NCBI RefSeq assembly: GCF_013302895.1
Contig: NZ_VJOK01000001.1
Coordinates: 5,188,557 to 5,252,556, forward strand
DNA: 64,000 nucleotides
Source of the DNA: Streptomyces albus subsp. chlorinus
Lineage (GTDB): Bacteria; Actinomycetota; Actinomycetes; Streptomycetales; Streptomycetaceae
Direction of reading: 5' to 3'
How positions within the stretch are numbered: position 1 is the first letter of the stretch; every line of letters starts with the position of its first letter. A program made the translations under genes and the position numbers. The notes under the pieces were generated by a model. The model had not been told where the DNA came from and did no database searches. It saw nothing but the letters and a program-made list of their open reading frames with translations. Below, piece after piece: positions 55,437 through 64,000 of the stretch.

Positions 55437-56128
55437 TGACCGCCCCTCCCGGGCGTGGTGCGGCCGAGTCCGGCGGCATAAACGGCGCCGAGCGCGCGTT
55501 CCGCATCCTCCACGTCTCCACAGGCAACGTGTGCCGCTCGCCGATCACCGAGCGGCTCACCCGGCACGCCCTGGCCGAACGGCTGGGGGACAGCCGCACC
55601 GGCGGCCTCGTGGTCGAGAGCGCGGGCACCTGGGGGCACGAGGGCGCGCCGATGGAGGAGAACGCGGTGGCCGTGCTCCTCGAACACGGTGCGGACGCCG
55701 AAGGGTTCACCGGCCGCGAGCTGCTGGACGAACACGTGATCCGGGCGGACCTGGTGCTGACGGCCACCCGCGACCACCGGGCGCAGGTGATCTCCATGGG
55801 GCACTCGGCGGGCCTGCGCACCTTCACGCTCAAGGAGTTCACCCGGCTGGTGCGGGCGATAGACCCGGCGACGCTGCCCGAGGCGCGCGGCCCCGAGGGC
55901 GTGGTGGAGCGGGCGCACGCGCTGGTCCAGGCGGCGGCCGCGCTGCGCGGCTGGCTGCTGGCGCCCAGCCCGGAGGCCGACGAGATCCACGACCCGTACG
56001 GGGCGCCGATCCCCTACTTCCGCTCCGTCGGCGAGGAGATCAGCCGGGCGCTGGACCCGGTCCTCACCGCGCTGACGGGCGTCCCCGCCGCCCCGGAGGG
56101 GGCCGGGCGCGGTCCGGCCGGCCGCTGA
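55436..56128 (+). CDS. LMW protein-tyrosine-phosphatase-like protein lacking the nucleophilic Cys
   Basis: A 230-residue protein with a low-molecular-weight PTP/arsenate-reductase fold. The P-loop reads HVSTGNVCRSPITE: where active enzymes have C-x5-R, position 28 is Ser (TCC at 55517-55519), while Arg34 and the second Cys33 remain. A general-acid-like Asp-Pro occurs in IHDPYG. The C-terminal region is longer than the usual 150-residue enzyme. Loss of the nucleophile suggests a substrate-binding or regulatory role, perhaps in cell-wall polymer control next to the WecA-like and LCP genes. The GTG start overlaps the sua5 stop. Confidence 0.85.
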   Translation: MTAPPGRGAAESGGINGAERAFRILHVSTGNVCRSPITERLTRHALAERLGDSRTGGLVVESAGTWGHEGAPMEENAVAVLLEHGADAEGFTGRELLDEHVIRADLVLTATRDHRAQVISMGHSAGLRTFTLKEFTRLVRAIDPATLPEARGPEGVVERAHALVQAAAALRGWLLAPSPEADEIHDPYGAPIPYFRSVGEEISRALDPVLTALTGVPAAPEGAGRGPAGR

Positions 56129-56370
56129 GCCCGAGCGGCCCGCCGCGGACTGTTCGAAGCCGTCACCATGTGTCATAGGCTGGTGCCGAGCAGGTCACGG
56201 CGCCCTGGCCGGGCGCCGGTGGCGTGCCGCTGTCCTCCGGGGGCCACCCCCCGGAGCCCCGGGTCCGGCGCCGGGCGCCGCTGATCCCAGCGTGCCCCGT
56301 GGGGCGGCCGGCTCGGTGACGTTGTCCTATGGTGTGGGTCCGAGCAGCCCGTGAGACCTCTGGGGAGTCC

Positions 56371-57723
56371 GTGCGTGAGTATCTGCTGACGCTGTGCGTC
56401 ACGGCGGCGGTCACCTATCTGCTGACCGGTCCGGTGCGGAAGTTCGCCATCGCGGCGGGGGCGATGCCCCCGGTGCGGGCGCGGGACGTGCACCGGGAGC
56501 CGACGCCACGGCTCGGCGGTATCGCGATGTTCGGCGGCCTGTGCGCGGGCCTGCTGGTGGCCTCGCAACTGACCAACATCGGTGAGCTGTTCACCCTTTC
56601 CGACGAACCCAGGGCCCTGCTGTCCGGGGCCGGACTGATCTGGCTGATCGGCGTCCTGGACGACAAATGGGGCGTGGACGCGCTGGTGAAGCTCGGCGGC
56701 CAGATGATCGCCGCCGGTGTGATGGTCCTCCAGGGGCTCACCATCCTGTGGCTGCCGGTCCCGGGCGTGGGCAATGTCGCGCTGACACCCCTGCAGGGCA
56801 CCCTGCTGACGGTCGCCCTCGTGGTGATCACGATCAACGCGGTGAACTTCGTCGACGGCCTCGACGGACTGGCCGCGGGCATGGTCTGCATCGCCTCGCT
56901 GGCGTTCTTCATGTACGCGTACCGCATCTGGTACGGCTACGGCATCGAGGCGGCGGCGCCCGCGACGCTCTTCGCGGCGGTGCTCATGGGCATGTGCCTG
57001 GGCTTCCTGCCGCACAACATGCACCCGGCGCGGATCTTCATGGGCGACTCGGGCTCGATGCTGATCGGCCTGGTGCTGGCCGCCGGCGCGGTCTCGATCA
57101 CCGGCCAGGTGGACCCGGACCTGATGGTGGAGCACACCGGTTCGGTCAAGTCCGCGGTGCACACGATGGTGCCGCTGTACATGCCGCTGCTGCTGCCGCT
57201 GAGCATCATCGCCATCCCCGTCGCCGACCTGGTGATGGCGATCGTGCGGCGCACCTGGAACGGGCGCTCGCCGTTCGCCGCGGACCGGGGGCACCTGCAC
57301 CACCGGCTGCTGGAGATCGGGCACTCGCACAGCCGGGCCGTGCTGATCATGTACTTCTGGGCCGCCCTGATCGCCTTCGGCGCCGTGGCCTTCTCGGTGC
57401 GCTCCTCCAGTCTCGCGATCGTGCTGGCGATCGTGCTGCTGAGCGCGGTGGGGCTGGTGGTCCTGCTGCTGCCGCGCTACACCCCGCGGGTGCCCGCCTG
57501 GGCCCAGCGGGTGCTGCCGCCCCGCTACCGGCGCGCCCAGCACGAGCGGGGGGCGGCCTTCGTCGACCCGACGCCGCCCGGGCCGGGGGAGGACCCGGTG
57601 CCCGCGGGGGAGGACGCCGAGCGGGCGGAGCGCGAGCCGGCGCTGGCCGGACTGGAGGGCGCGACGGCGATCGGGGAGCGTCGGCAGTTCACCCGGCCGA
57701 AGAAGATCAACACCCGGGACTGA
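56371..57723 (+). CDS. Undecaprenyl-phosphate sugar-1-phosphate transferase (WecA/MraY-like)
   Basis: A 450-residue integral membrane enzyme with about ten to eleven TM helices. It transfers a sugar-1-phosphate (commonly GlcNAc-1-P) to undecaprenyl phosphate, starting a cell-wall glycopolymer. The signature residues are HREPTPRLGGIAMFGG, LDDKWGVDAL, NFVDGLDGLAAG, ARIFMGDSGSMLIG and the HxH region DRGHLHHRLLEIGH. The cytoplasmic C-terminus is about 80 residues, charged. GGGGAG lies just before the GTG. It probably supplies lipid-linked polymer to the LCP enzyme. Confidence 0.94.
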   Translation: MREYLLTLCVTAAVTYLLTGPVRKFAIAAGAMPPVRARDVHREPTPRLGGIAMFGGLCAGLLVASQLTNIGELFTLSDEPRALLSGAGLIWLIGVLDDKWGVDALVKLGGQMIAAGVMVLQGLTILWLPVPGVGNVALTPLQGTLLTVALVVITINAVNFVDGLDGLAAGMVCIASLAFFMYAYRIWYGYGIEAAAPATLFAAVLMGMCLGFLPHNMHPARIFMGDSGSMLIGLVLAAGAVSITGQVDPDLMVEHTGSVKSAVHTMVPLYMPLLLPLSIIAIPVADLVMAIVRRTWNGRSPFAADRGHLHHRLLEIGHSHSRAVLIMYFWAALIAFGAVAFSVRSSSLAIVLAIVLLSAVGLVVLLLPRYTPRVPAWAQRVLPPRYRRAQHERGAAFVDPTPPGPGEDPVPAGEDAERAEREPALAGLEGATAIGERRQFTRPKKINTRD

Positions 57724-57794
57724 GGCGCCCTGTTGCCCGACGGAACGGGTCAATACCAGACAAAGCGCCCGGCGTCAGCCTGGAGCGCATATGC

Positions 57795-57867
57795 TCACAC
57801 CTGCGTGTGACAGGGGGCACACGAAGTAGGTAAAGACCTCATCAAATAGTTTGTGATACCGTTCACG
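57795..57867 (+). promoter_or_regulatory. CRP/GlxR-like site and second dyad upstream of the atp operon
   Basis: TGTGA-N6-TCACG (57852-57867) matches the CRP/GlxR consensus TGTGA-N6-TCACA at nine of ten positions. TCACAC-N4-GTGTGA (57795-57810) is a second perfect dyad. Both lie in the 277-bp interval before atpI, so cAMP-receptor-type control of ATP synthase is possible. Confidence 0.5.
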
Positions 57868-58000
57868 AAACCCGGTGACAACCGAAGTGCCGCGCTTGCG
57901 CGGGCCCTTCTGTGGGAGGGCGCACCTCCGCGCCGGGCTACGCTCGTCATCGACGACTCACGTCCTCGCACGTTTCCCCGAGTTCCCCGGAGAACACCAC

Positions 58001-58426
58001 ATGCAGTCGAACGACGCACGCATGCTGCTGCACTGCGCCGTCCCGACCGCCCTCGCCGGTGTCGTGGCCGCGGCCCTCAGCGGCGTGTTCGCAGGAGGCA
58101 AGGGAGCCATCGGCGCGGCGGTCGGCGCCCTCGTAGTGATCCTCTTCATGGGGCTCGGCCTTTACGTCCTCCAGCGGACAGCGCGCTCCTTCCCGCACCT
58201 CTTTCAGGCGATGGGCCTCCTGCTCTATACGACGCAGATTCTGCTGCTGTTCGTGGTGCTGGTGGTCTTCCGGGATACCACCCTTTTCGACACCAAGACC
58301 TTCGCGTTCACTCTGCTCGGCGCCACCGTGGTGTGGGTCGCCTCGCAGGGCAGGGCCCATATGAAGGCGAAGATCATGTATGTCGAGCCCGCCACCGGCA
58401 GCGGCGAGAAAGCCAGTGCCACGTAG
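58001..58426 (+). CDS. atpI: ATP synthase protein I
   Basis: A 141-residue membrane protein with four hydrophobic segments (LLHCAVPTALAGVVAAALSG, IGAAVGALVVILFMGLGLYV, MGLLLYTTQILLLFVVLVVF and FTLLGATVVWVAS). AtpI aids c-ring assembly. Its position as first gene of the atp operon matches Streptomyces. GGAG lies about ten bases before the ATG. Confidence 0.88.
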   Translation: MQSNDARMLLHCAVPTALAGVVAAALSGVFAGGKGAIGAAVGALVVILFMGLGLYVLQRTARSFPHLFQAMGLLLYTTQILLLFVVLVVFRDTTLFDTKTFAFTLLGATVVWVASQGRAHMKAKIMYVEPATGSGEKASAT

Positions 58427-58665
58427 GGGCGGGATAAGCGCTCGTTCGAGCAACTGCTATCGTCCGTTGCCAACTGCGGCGCAGCAGACGGGGGCGGCAG
58501 CGTTCCGCCCGGTTCCGGACCCGAGGGGACGGAACGGACGCTCGCGCACCCTGCTCAGCCGCCGCCCCCGATTCGTAAGACCAAGACCAGTGCCGTTCCG
58601 TGGCAGCACGCCGCGCCGACACAACGAGGTAGCCGTTTTCATGCGCCATGCAGAAGGAGCCCGCG

Positions 58666-59475
58666 GTGAGTGCTGACCAGATGCTCGCCTTTGAGACCGA
58701 CTGCCACCTTTTCAGTGGTTGCGGCTTTGAGGCTCCAGGGCTCCACTCGTTCGTCTTCGAGCCGATGTTCAGCATCGGCGGCTTCGACTTCAACAAGCCG
58801 ATCCTGCTCGCCCTGGTGGGCACCCTCGCCATCGTGTGGTTCTTCTGGGCCGCCTTCAACAAGCCGAAGCTCGTGCCGGGCAAGCTCCAGATGGTCGGCG
58901 AGGCGGGCTACGACTTCATCCGCCGCGGCGTGGTCTACGAAACGATCGGCAAGAAGGAAGGCGAGAAGTACGTCCCCCTGGTGGTGTCGCTCTTCTTCTT
59001 CGTCTGGGTGATGAACCTGTGGTCGGTCATCCCGCTGGCGCAGTTCCCCGTGACGTCGATCTTCTCGATCCCGCTCGGCCTCGCGCTGCTCGTCTACGTC
59101 CTGTGGGTGGGACTGACCTTCAAGCGCCACGGTTTCGTCGGTGCCTTCAAGAACTTCACGGGCTACGACAAGTCGCTCGGCGCGGTGCTGCCGCTGGTCA
59201 TGGTCATCGAGCTGTTCTCGAACCTGCTGGTGCGCCCGTTCACGCACGCGGTCCGGCTCTTCGCGAACATGTTTGCAGGGCACATGCTCGTGGCCCTCTT
59301 CACCATCGCGAGCTGGTACATGCTCAACGGCATCGGCATCGCGTACTCGGTCGTGTCCTTCGTGATGACGGTCGTGATGATCGCCTTCGAGCTGTTCATC
59401 CAGGTCATCCAGGCCTACGTCTTCGTCCTGCTGACCTGCTCCTACATCCAGGGCGCGCTCGTCGAGGAACACTGA
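58666..59475 (+). CDS. atpB: ATP synthase F0 subunit a
   Basis: A 269-residue proton-channel subunit. It has five to six TM helices; the essential Arg lies in HAVRLFANMFAGHMLVAL, and the last helix is FELFIQVIQAYVFVLLTCSYIQGAL. GTG 58666 is chosen over ATG 58648 because AAGGAG (58654-58659) lies six bases before it. atpE follows after 76 bp. Confidence 0.96.
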   Translation: MSADQMLAFETDCHLFSGCGFEAPGLHSFVFEPMFSIGGFDFNKPILLALVGTLAIVWFFWAAFNKPKLVPGKLQMVGEAGYDFIRRGVVYETIGKKEGEKYVPLVVSLFFFVWVMNLWSVIPLAQFPVTSIFSIPLGLALLVYVLWVGLTFKRHGFVGAFKNFTGYDKSLGAVLPLVMVIELFSNLLVRPFTHAVRLFANMFAGHMLVALFTIASWYMLNGIGIAYSVVSFVMTVVMIAFELFIQVIQAYVFVLLTCSYIQGALVEEH

Positions 59476-59551
59476 GCCAGCCCGCTCCCCGCAACCCCCA
59501 GCTGTCCGGCGGCCAACCCCCGCCGGTCCGTACAGAGAAGGAAGTAACGGC

Positions 59552-59806
59552 ATGTCCGCTGCTCTCGAAATGGTCAACCTCGCCGCTGAGAAGGGCGTTA
59601 CCGGCAACCTCGGGTCCATCGGCTACGGCCTCGCCGCCATCGGCCCCGGCATCGGCGTCGGCATCGTCTTCGGCAACGGCACCCAGGCGCTGGCCCGTCA
59701 GCCCGAGGCCGCCGGTCTGATCCGTCAGAACCAGATCCTCGGCTTCGCCTTCTGTGAGGCGCTGGCCCTCATCGGCATCGTCATGGGCTTCATCTTCCGC
59801 TCCTGA
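59552..59806 (+). CDS. atpE: ATP synthase F0 subunit c
   Basis: An 84-residue two-helix hairpin forming the proton-driven ring. It has a polar loop with RQPEAAGLIR and the proton-carrying Glu in FAFCEALALIG. The glycine-rich first helix (AAIGPGIGVGIVFGNG) is typical. GAAGGAAG precedes the ATG. Confidence 0.97.
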   Translation: MSAALEMVNLAAEKGVTGNLGSIGYGLAAIGPGIGVGIVFGNGTQALARQPEAAGLIRQNQILGFAFCEALALIGIVMGFIFRS

Positions 59807-59848
59807 CGACCGAGCGAACGACCCCTTTTTCCGACGGAAGGCACTGAC

Positions 59849-60418
59849 GTGAACGCCCTGGTACCCCTGGCGGAGACCGAGGTTCCGCAGAACCCGCTCG
59901 TTCCGCCGATCCCAGAGCTGGTCATCGGCCTGATCGCATTCGCCATCGTCTTCTTCTTCCTGTGGAAGAAGCTCCTTCCGAGCATCAACAAGGTGCTGGA
60001 AGAGCGTCGTGAAGCCATTGAGGGCGGCATCGAGAAGGCCGAGGCGGCTCAGCAGGAGGCTGCCGAGGTACTCCAGCAGTACAAGGACCAGCTCTCCGAG
60101 GCCCGCCACGAGGCCGCCCGCCTGCGTGCCGAGGCACAGGAACAGGGCGCCGCGCTCATCGCCGAGATGCGCGCCGAGGGCCAGCGGCAGCGTGAGGAGA
60201 TCATCGCCGCCGGCCACGCCCAGATCGAGGCCGACCGCAAGCAGGCCGCTCAGACGCTCCGCCAGGATGTGGGCAAGCTCGCCACCGACCTGGCCGGGAA
60301 GCTCGTCGGTGAGTCCCTGGAGGACCACGCCCGGCAGAGCCGCGTCATCGACCGCTTCCTCGACGGGCTCGAAGAGGCCGCTGAGGCCGAGGCCAATGTC
60401 AACGGAGCCGCCCGATGA
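59849..60418 (+). CDS. atpF: ATP synthase F0 subunit b
   Basis: A 189-residue peripheral stalk subunit. One N-terminal TM helix (LVIGLIAFAIVFFFLWKKLLP) is followed by a long, Glu/Ala/Arg/Gln-rich coiled coil. The start is GTG with GGAAGG upstream. Its stop overlaps the atpH ATG (ATGA). Confidence 0.96.
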   Translation: MNALVPLAETEVPQNPLVPPIPELVIGLIAFAIVFFFLWKKLLPSINKVLEERREAIEGGIEKAEAAQQEAAEVLQQYKDQLSEARHEAARLRAEAQEQGAALIAEMRAEGQRQREEIIAAGHAQIEADRKQAAQTLRQDVGKLATDLAGKLVGESLEDHARQSRVIDRFLDGLEEAAEAEANVNGAAR

Positions 60419-61230
60419 ATGGTGCGAGCCGTGAGGCGCTTGCCGCCGCACGTGGGAGCCTGACCGCGCTGACCGACTCCACGTCGGTCGACGCCGCGGC
60501 TCTGGCCGACGAGCTCGCCGCCGTCACCGCGCTGCTGGAGCGCGAGGTCTCGCTGCGCCGGGTCCTCACCGACCCGGCGCAGGACGGGGAGGCCAAGGCC
60601 GGCCTCGTCCAGCGGGTGCTCGCCGGCCAGGTCAGCGGCCCGGCCACCGACCTGGTCTCCGGCATGGTCCGCTCCCGCTGGTCCGCGCCGCGCGACCTGG
60701 TCGACGCGGTCGAGGAGCTGGCGGACCTGGCCGACCTCGTGGCCGCGGAGCGCGACGGATCGCTCGACGACGTCGAGGACGAGCTGTTCCGGTTCGCCCG
60801 GACCGCCGCCTCGTCGCCGGACCTGCGCTCCGCGCTCACCAGCCGCACGGCGACGCCCGAGGCCAAGCGGGCGCTGGTGCACCAGCTGCTGGAGGGCCGG
60901 GTGCGGCCCGCCACCGAGCGTCTGGTCACCCGTCTGGTGACCCAGCCGCGGGGACGTAGCCTGGAGGCAGGGCTCGACGCACTGTCCAAGCTGGCCGCCG
61001 GGCGCCGGAACCGCTCGGTCGCCGTCGTGACCTCCGCGGTGCCGCTCAGCGACGAGCAGAAGCGGCGCCTGGGCGCGGCGCTGGCCAAGCTCTACGGCCG
61101 CCAGGTGCACCTGAACCTGGACGTGGACCCCGGGATCCTCGGGGGGATCCGGGTGCAGGTGGGCGACGAGGTCATCAACGGCTCGGTCGCCGACCGCCTG
61201 GAGCAGGCCCAGCGGCGGATGGCGGGCTGA
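60415..61230 (+). CDS. atpH: ATP synthase F1 subunit delta
   Basis: A 271-residue OSCP-type subunit linking F1 to the b stalk. The helical N-terminal domain is longer than in E. coli (177 residues), as usual for actinobacteria; the C-terminal domain has QVHLNLDVDPGILGGIRVQVGDEVINGSV, the family signature. It is translationally coupled to atpF. Confidence 0.95.
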   Translation: MNGASREALAAARGSLTALTDSTSVDAAALADELAAVTALLEREVSLRRVLTDPAQDGEAKAGLVQRVLAGQVSGPATDLVSGMVRSRWSAPRDLVDAVEELADLADLVAAERDGSLDDVEDELFRFARTAASSPDLRSALTSRTATPEAKRALVHQLLEGRVRPATERLVTRLVTQPRGRSLEAGLDALSKLAAGRRNRSVAVVTSAVPLSDEQKRRLGAALAKLYGRQVHLNLDVDPGILGGIRVQVGDEVINGSVADRLEQAQRRMAG

Positions 61231-61388
61231 CGGCCGCCGCGGCGGCGCGACAGGACCCGGCGCGCGTGCGCCAACCAACTCAACAAGCACGAAAGCGGCC
61301 CGAGTTGGGCCGTACAAGGGACTCGGGGGAGACGCCCCCCGGAGCCCGAAGCAACTTACGGGCCCAACAAGGAGAGCAGGGAACCCAG

Positions 61389-62960
61389 ATGGCGGAGCTC
61401 ACGATCCGGCCGGATGAGATCCGGGACGCGCTGGAGAACTTTGTCCAGTCGTACACGCCGGACGCGGCCTCGCGCGAAGAGGTCGGTACGGTCAGCGCTG
61501 CCAGCGATGGCATCGCGAAGGTCGAGGGGCTGCCCTCGGCCATGGCGAACGAGCTGCTGAAGTTCGAGGACGGCACCCTCGGCCTCGCCCTCAACCTGGA
61601 GGAGCGCGAGATCGGTGCGGTCGTCCTCGGTGAGTTCAGCGGCATCGAAGAGGGCCAGTCGGTGCAGCGTACCGGCGAGGTCCTGTCGGTTGCGGTCGGT
61701 GACGGCTACCTCGGCCGGGTCGTCGACCCGCTGGGCAACCCGGTGGACGGTCTCGGCGAGATCGAGACCGAGGGCCGCCGTGCGCTGGAGCTCCAGGCGC
61801 CCACGGTCATGCAGCGCAAGTCCGTGCACGAGCCGATGGAGACCGGCTACAAGGCCGTCGACACCATGACGCCGATCGGCCGCGGTCAGCGTCAGCTGAT
61901 CATCGGTGACCGCCAGACGGGCAAGACCGCGCTGTGCGTCGACACGATCATCAACCAGCGCGACAACTGGCGCTCCGGCGACCCGGACAAGCAGGTGCGC
62001 TGCATCTACGTCGCCGTCGGCCAGAAGGGCTCCACCATCGCGTCCGTGCGCGGCGCGCTGGAGGAGGCCGGAGCGCTGGAGTACACGACGATCGTCGCCG
62101 CCCCGGCGTCCGACCCGGCCGGCTTCAAGTACATCGCGCCCTACACCGGCTCGGCCATCGGCCAGCACTGGATGTACCAGGGCAAGCATGTGCTGATCAT
62201 CTTCGACGACCTGTCCAAGCAGGCCGACGCCTACCGTGCCGTCTCCCTGCTGCTGCGCCGCCCGCCGGGCCGTGAGGCCTACCCGGGTGACGTCTTCTAC
62301 CTGCACTCCCGGCTGCTGGAGCGCTGCGCCAAGCTCTCCGACGACATGGGCAAGGGCTCGATGACCGGTCTGCCGATCGTCGAGACCAAGGCGAACGACG
62401 TCTCGGCGTTCATCCCGACCAACGTCATCTCCATCACCGACGGCCAGTGCTTCCTGGAGTCCGACCTGTTCAACGCGGGCCAGCGCCCGGCGCTGAACGT
62501 CGGTATCTCCGTCTCCCGCGTCGGTGGCTCCGCCCAGCACAAGGCGATCCGCCAGATCACCGGTTCGCTCCGGGTGGACCTGGCCCAGTACCGCGAGCTG
62601 GAGGCGTTCGCCGCCTTCGGTTCCGATCTGGACGATGCCTCCAAGGCCGCGCTGGAGCGCGGTAAGCGCATGGTCGAGCTGCTCAAGCAGCCGCAGTACC
62701 AGCCGTTCGCCACCGAGGACCAGGTCGTGGCCATCTGGTCCGGCACCAGCGGCAAGATGGACGACGTGCCCGTCGAGGACATCCGCCGCTTCGAGCGCGA
62801 GCTGCTGGACTACATGCACCGCGAGGAGCAGGGCCTGATGACCGGCATCCGCGAGGGCGGCAAGATGTCGGACGACACGGTCCAGGCGCTCGGCGACGCG
62901 GTCGACAAGTTCAAGAAGCAGTTCGAGACCTCGGACGGCAAGCTGCTGGGCGAGGGCTGA
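61389..62960 (+). CDS. atpA: ATP synthase F1 subunit alpha
   Basis: A 523-residue non-catalytic nucleotide-binding subunit. P-loop GDRQTGKTA, then the arginine-finger region VGISVSRVGGSAQHKAIRQ. The ATG at 61389 follows a purine-rich GGAGAGCAGGGA; the open frame upstream (from 61266) is not coding. atpG begins two bases after the stop. Confidence 0.98.
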   Translation: MAELTIRPDEIRDALENFVQSYTPDAASREEVGTVSAASDGIAKVEGLPSAMANELLKFEDGTLGLALNLEEREIGAVVLGEFSGIEEGQSVQRTGEVLSVAVGDGYLGRVVDPLGNPVDGLGEIETEGRRALELQAPTVMQRKSVHEPMETGYKAVDTMTPIGRGQRQLIIGDRQTGKTALCVDTIINQRDNWRSGDPDKQVRCIYVAVGQKGSTIASVRGALEEAGALEYTTIVAAPASDPAGFKYIAPYTGSAIGQHWMYQGKHVLIIFDDLSKQADAYRAVSLLLRRPPGREAYPGDVFYLHSRLLERCAKLSDDMGKGSMTGLPIVETKANDVSAFIPTNVISITDGQCFLESDLFNAGQRPALNVGISVSRVGGSAQHKAIRQITGSLRVDLAQYRELEAFAAFGSDLDDASKAALERGKRMVELLKQPQYQPFATEDQVVAIWSGTSGKMDDVPVEDIRRFERELLDYMHREEQGLMTGIREGGKMSDDTVQALGDAVDKFKKQFETSDGKLLGEG

Positions 62961-62962
62961 GC

Positions 62963-63889
62963 ATGGGTGCCCAGCTCAGGGTCTACAAGAGGCGGATCAA
63001 GTCCGTCTCCGCGACCAAGAAGATCACCCGGGCGATGGAGATGATCGCCGCCTCGCGCATCATCAAGGCGCAGCGCAGGGTGGCGGCCTCCGAGCCGTAC
63101 GCGACGGAGCTGACCCGCGCGGTCACCGCCGTGGCGGCCGGATCCGACACCCGGCACCCGCTGCTGACCGAGGCGGAGCAGCCCAAGCGGGCCGCGGTGC
63201 TGCTCGTCACGAGCGACCGCGGTCTGGCCGGCGGCTACAACTCCAACGCCATCAAGGCGGCCGAGCAGCTGAACGAGCGGCTGACCGCCGAGGGCAAGGA
63301 GATCGTCAGCTACGTCGTCGGCAGCAAGGGCACGGCCTACTACGGTTTCCGCGGCCGCCTGGTCAAGGAGTCGTTCACCGGCTTCACCGACAACCCGACC
63401 TACGCGGACGCGAAGGCCGTGGCGGCGCCGCTGATCGAGGCGGTGCAGGCGGAGACCGCCGAGGGCGGCGTGGACGAACTGCACATCGTCTACACCGAGT
63501 TCATCTCGATGATGACGCAGACGCCGGTGTCCGACCGGATGCTGCCGCTCACCCTGGACCGGGGCGAGCAGGCATCCCAGGCGGCGGCCGGCGGCAAGGG
63601 CGTCCTTCCGCTGTACGACTTCGAGCCCTCGGCCGAGGACGTACTGGACGCGCTGCTGCCGCGCTACGTCGAGTCCCGGGTCTACAACGCCCTGCTCCAG
63701 GCGGCGGCCTCCAAGCACGCCGCCACCCGCCGGGCGATGAAGTCCGCCACGGAGAACGCCGAGGAGCTCATCAAGTCGCTGACGCGGCTTGCGAACGCGG
63801 CCCGCCAGGCCGACATCACCCAGGAAATCAGCGAGATCGTCGGTGGGGCGAGCGCGCTGGCTGACGCTAACGCGGGGAGTGACCGCTAA
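62963..63889 (+). CDS. atpG: ATP synthase F1 subunit gamma
   Basis: A 308-residue central rotor shaft. The N-terminal helix RRIKSVSATKKITRAMEMIAASR and C-terminal RRAMKSATENAEELIKSLTRLANAARQADITQEISEIVGGA form the coiled coil, and VTSDRGLAGGYN starts the Rossmann-like foot. An insert around 190-215 (GEQASQAAAGGKG) is typical of actinobacteria. Confidence 0.97.
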   Translation: MGAQLRVYKRRIKSVSATKKITRAMEMIAASRIIKAQRRVAASEPYATELTRAVTAVAAGSDTRHPLLTEAEQPKRAAVLLVTSDRGLAGGYNSNAIKAAEQLNERLTAEGKEIVSYVVGSKGTAYYGFRGRLVKESFTGFTDNPTYADAKAVAAPLIEAVQAETAEGGVDELHIVYTEFISMMTQTPVSDRMLPLTLDRGEQASQAAAGGKGVLPLYDFEPSAEDVLDALLPRYVESRVYNALLQAAASKHAATRRAMKSATENAEELIKSLTRLANAARQADITQEISEIVGGASALADANAGSDR

Positions 63890-63891
63890 CC

Positions 63892-64000
63892 ATGACCACC
63901 ACTGTTGAGACGGCCACCGCCACGGGCCGTGTAGCCCGGGTCATCGGCCCGGTCGTCGACGTGGAGTTCCCCGTCGACGCCATGCCGGAGATCTACAACG
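63892..64000 (+). CDS. atpD: ATP synthase F1 subunit beta (5' part, cut by window end)
   Basis: The first 36 codons (MTTTVETATATGRVARVIGP...) match the beta-subunit N-terminus and its beta-barrel start GRVARVIGPVVDVEFP. The gene runs off the right edge. It begins two bases after the atpG stop. Confidence 0.95.
   Translation, partial: MTTTVETATATGRVARVIGPVVDVEFPVDAMPEIYN

Overview
The window is a stretch of high-GC actinobacterial chromosome from Streptomyces or a very close relative. The genus-level markers are rodlins and chaplins (aerial-hypha surface proteins), an NrtL-type ArgS-related protein beside lysA, an actinobacterial Kgd-type 2-oxoglutarate dehydrogenase, a HAIR/HspR-type operator in front of lon, and a strong third-codon-position G/C bias. 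Almost every real gene has one or two long antisense or out-of-frame shadow ORFs, which are left out.

Layout. (1) 1-4000: the end of an FxSxx-COOH peptide-modification locus, with the C-terminal HExxH part of an FxsB-like maturase and an FxsT-like TIR/NB-ARC/TPR protein. (2) 4085-14513: kgd, a two-component pair, a spermidine-synthase-like methyltransferase-fold protein, a GNAT acetyltransferase and lon. (3) 14800-27600: an accessory and regulatory region holding a secreted GH25 lysozyme with a duplicated 3' end, a MarR regulator, an incomplete conservon (sensor kinase plus Roadblock protein, each with repeat-rich extra sequence), a PP2C-like phosphatase, an NlpC/P60 hydrolase, a degenerate Ser/Thr kinase, a SoxR with a minisatellite-coded tail, and a TetR regulator. 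(4) 27900-32200: two divergent di-iron oxygenase-like genes, one followed closely by a second-type dnaK. (5) 32470-34180: a MarR/AhpD-like divergent pair and a DUF5949-like gene. (6) 34450-37885: a surface-protein island with two rodlins, one long sortase-anchored chaplin, one short chaplin and two other small secreted proteins. (7) 38251-40507: a two-domain universal stress protein with a His-rich tail, a DUF3574 secreted protein and tRNA-Arg(CCG). (8) 40650-48194: an orphan receiver, nrtL, lysA, hom, thrC and thrB, which together make lysine, threonine and the methionine precursor homoserine. (9) 48598-57723: rho, an LCP ligase, rpmE, prfA, prmC, a Sua5-type gene, an LMW-PTP-like gene and a WecA-like transferase, covering transcription/translation termination and cell-wall polymer assembly. 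(10) 58001-64000: the ATP synthase operon atpIBEFHAG, with atpD cut by the window end.

The backbone (kgd to lon, then lysA to atp) is standard Streptomyces core. The most unusual material is in the intervening accessory part. There, several regulators carry in-frame minisatellites (Roadblock insert, conservon kinase tail, SoxR tail, DnaK tail) and two signalling enzymes have lost hallmark catalytic residues (a pseudokinase at 24192-25244 and an LMW-PTP-like protein with Ser at the nucleophile position at 55436-56128). No CRISPR array, insertion sequence, integrase or rRNA was seen.
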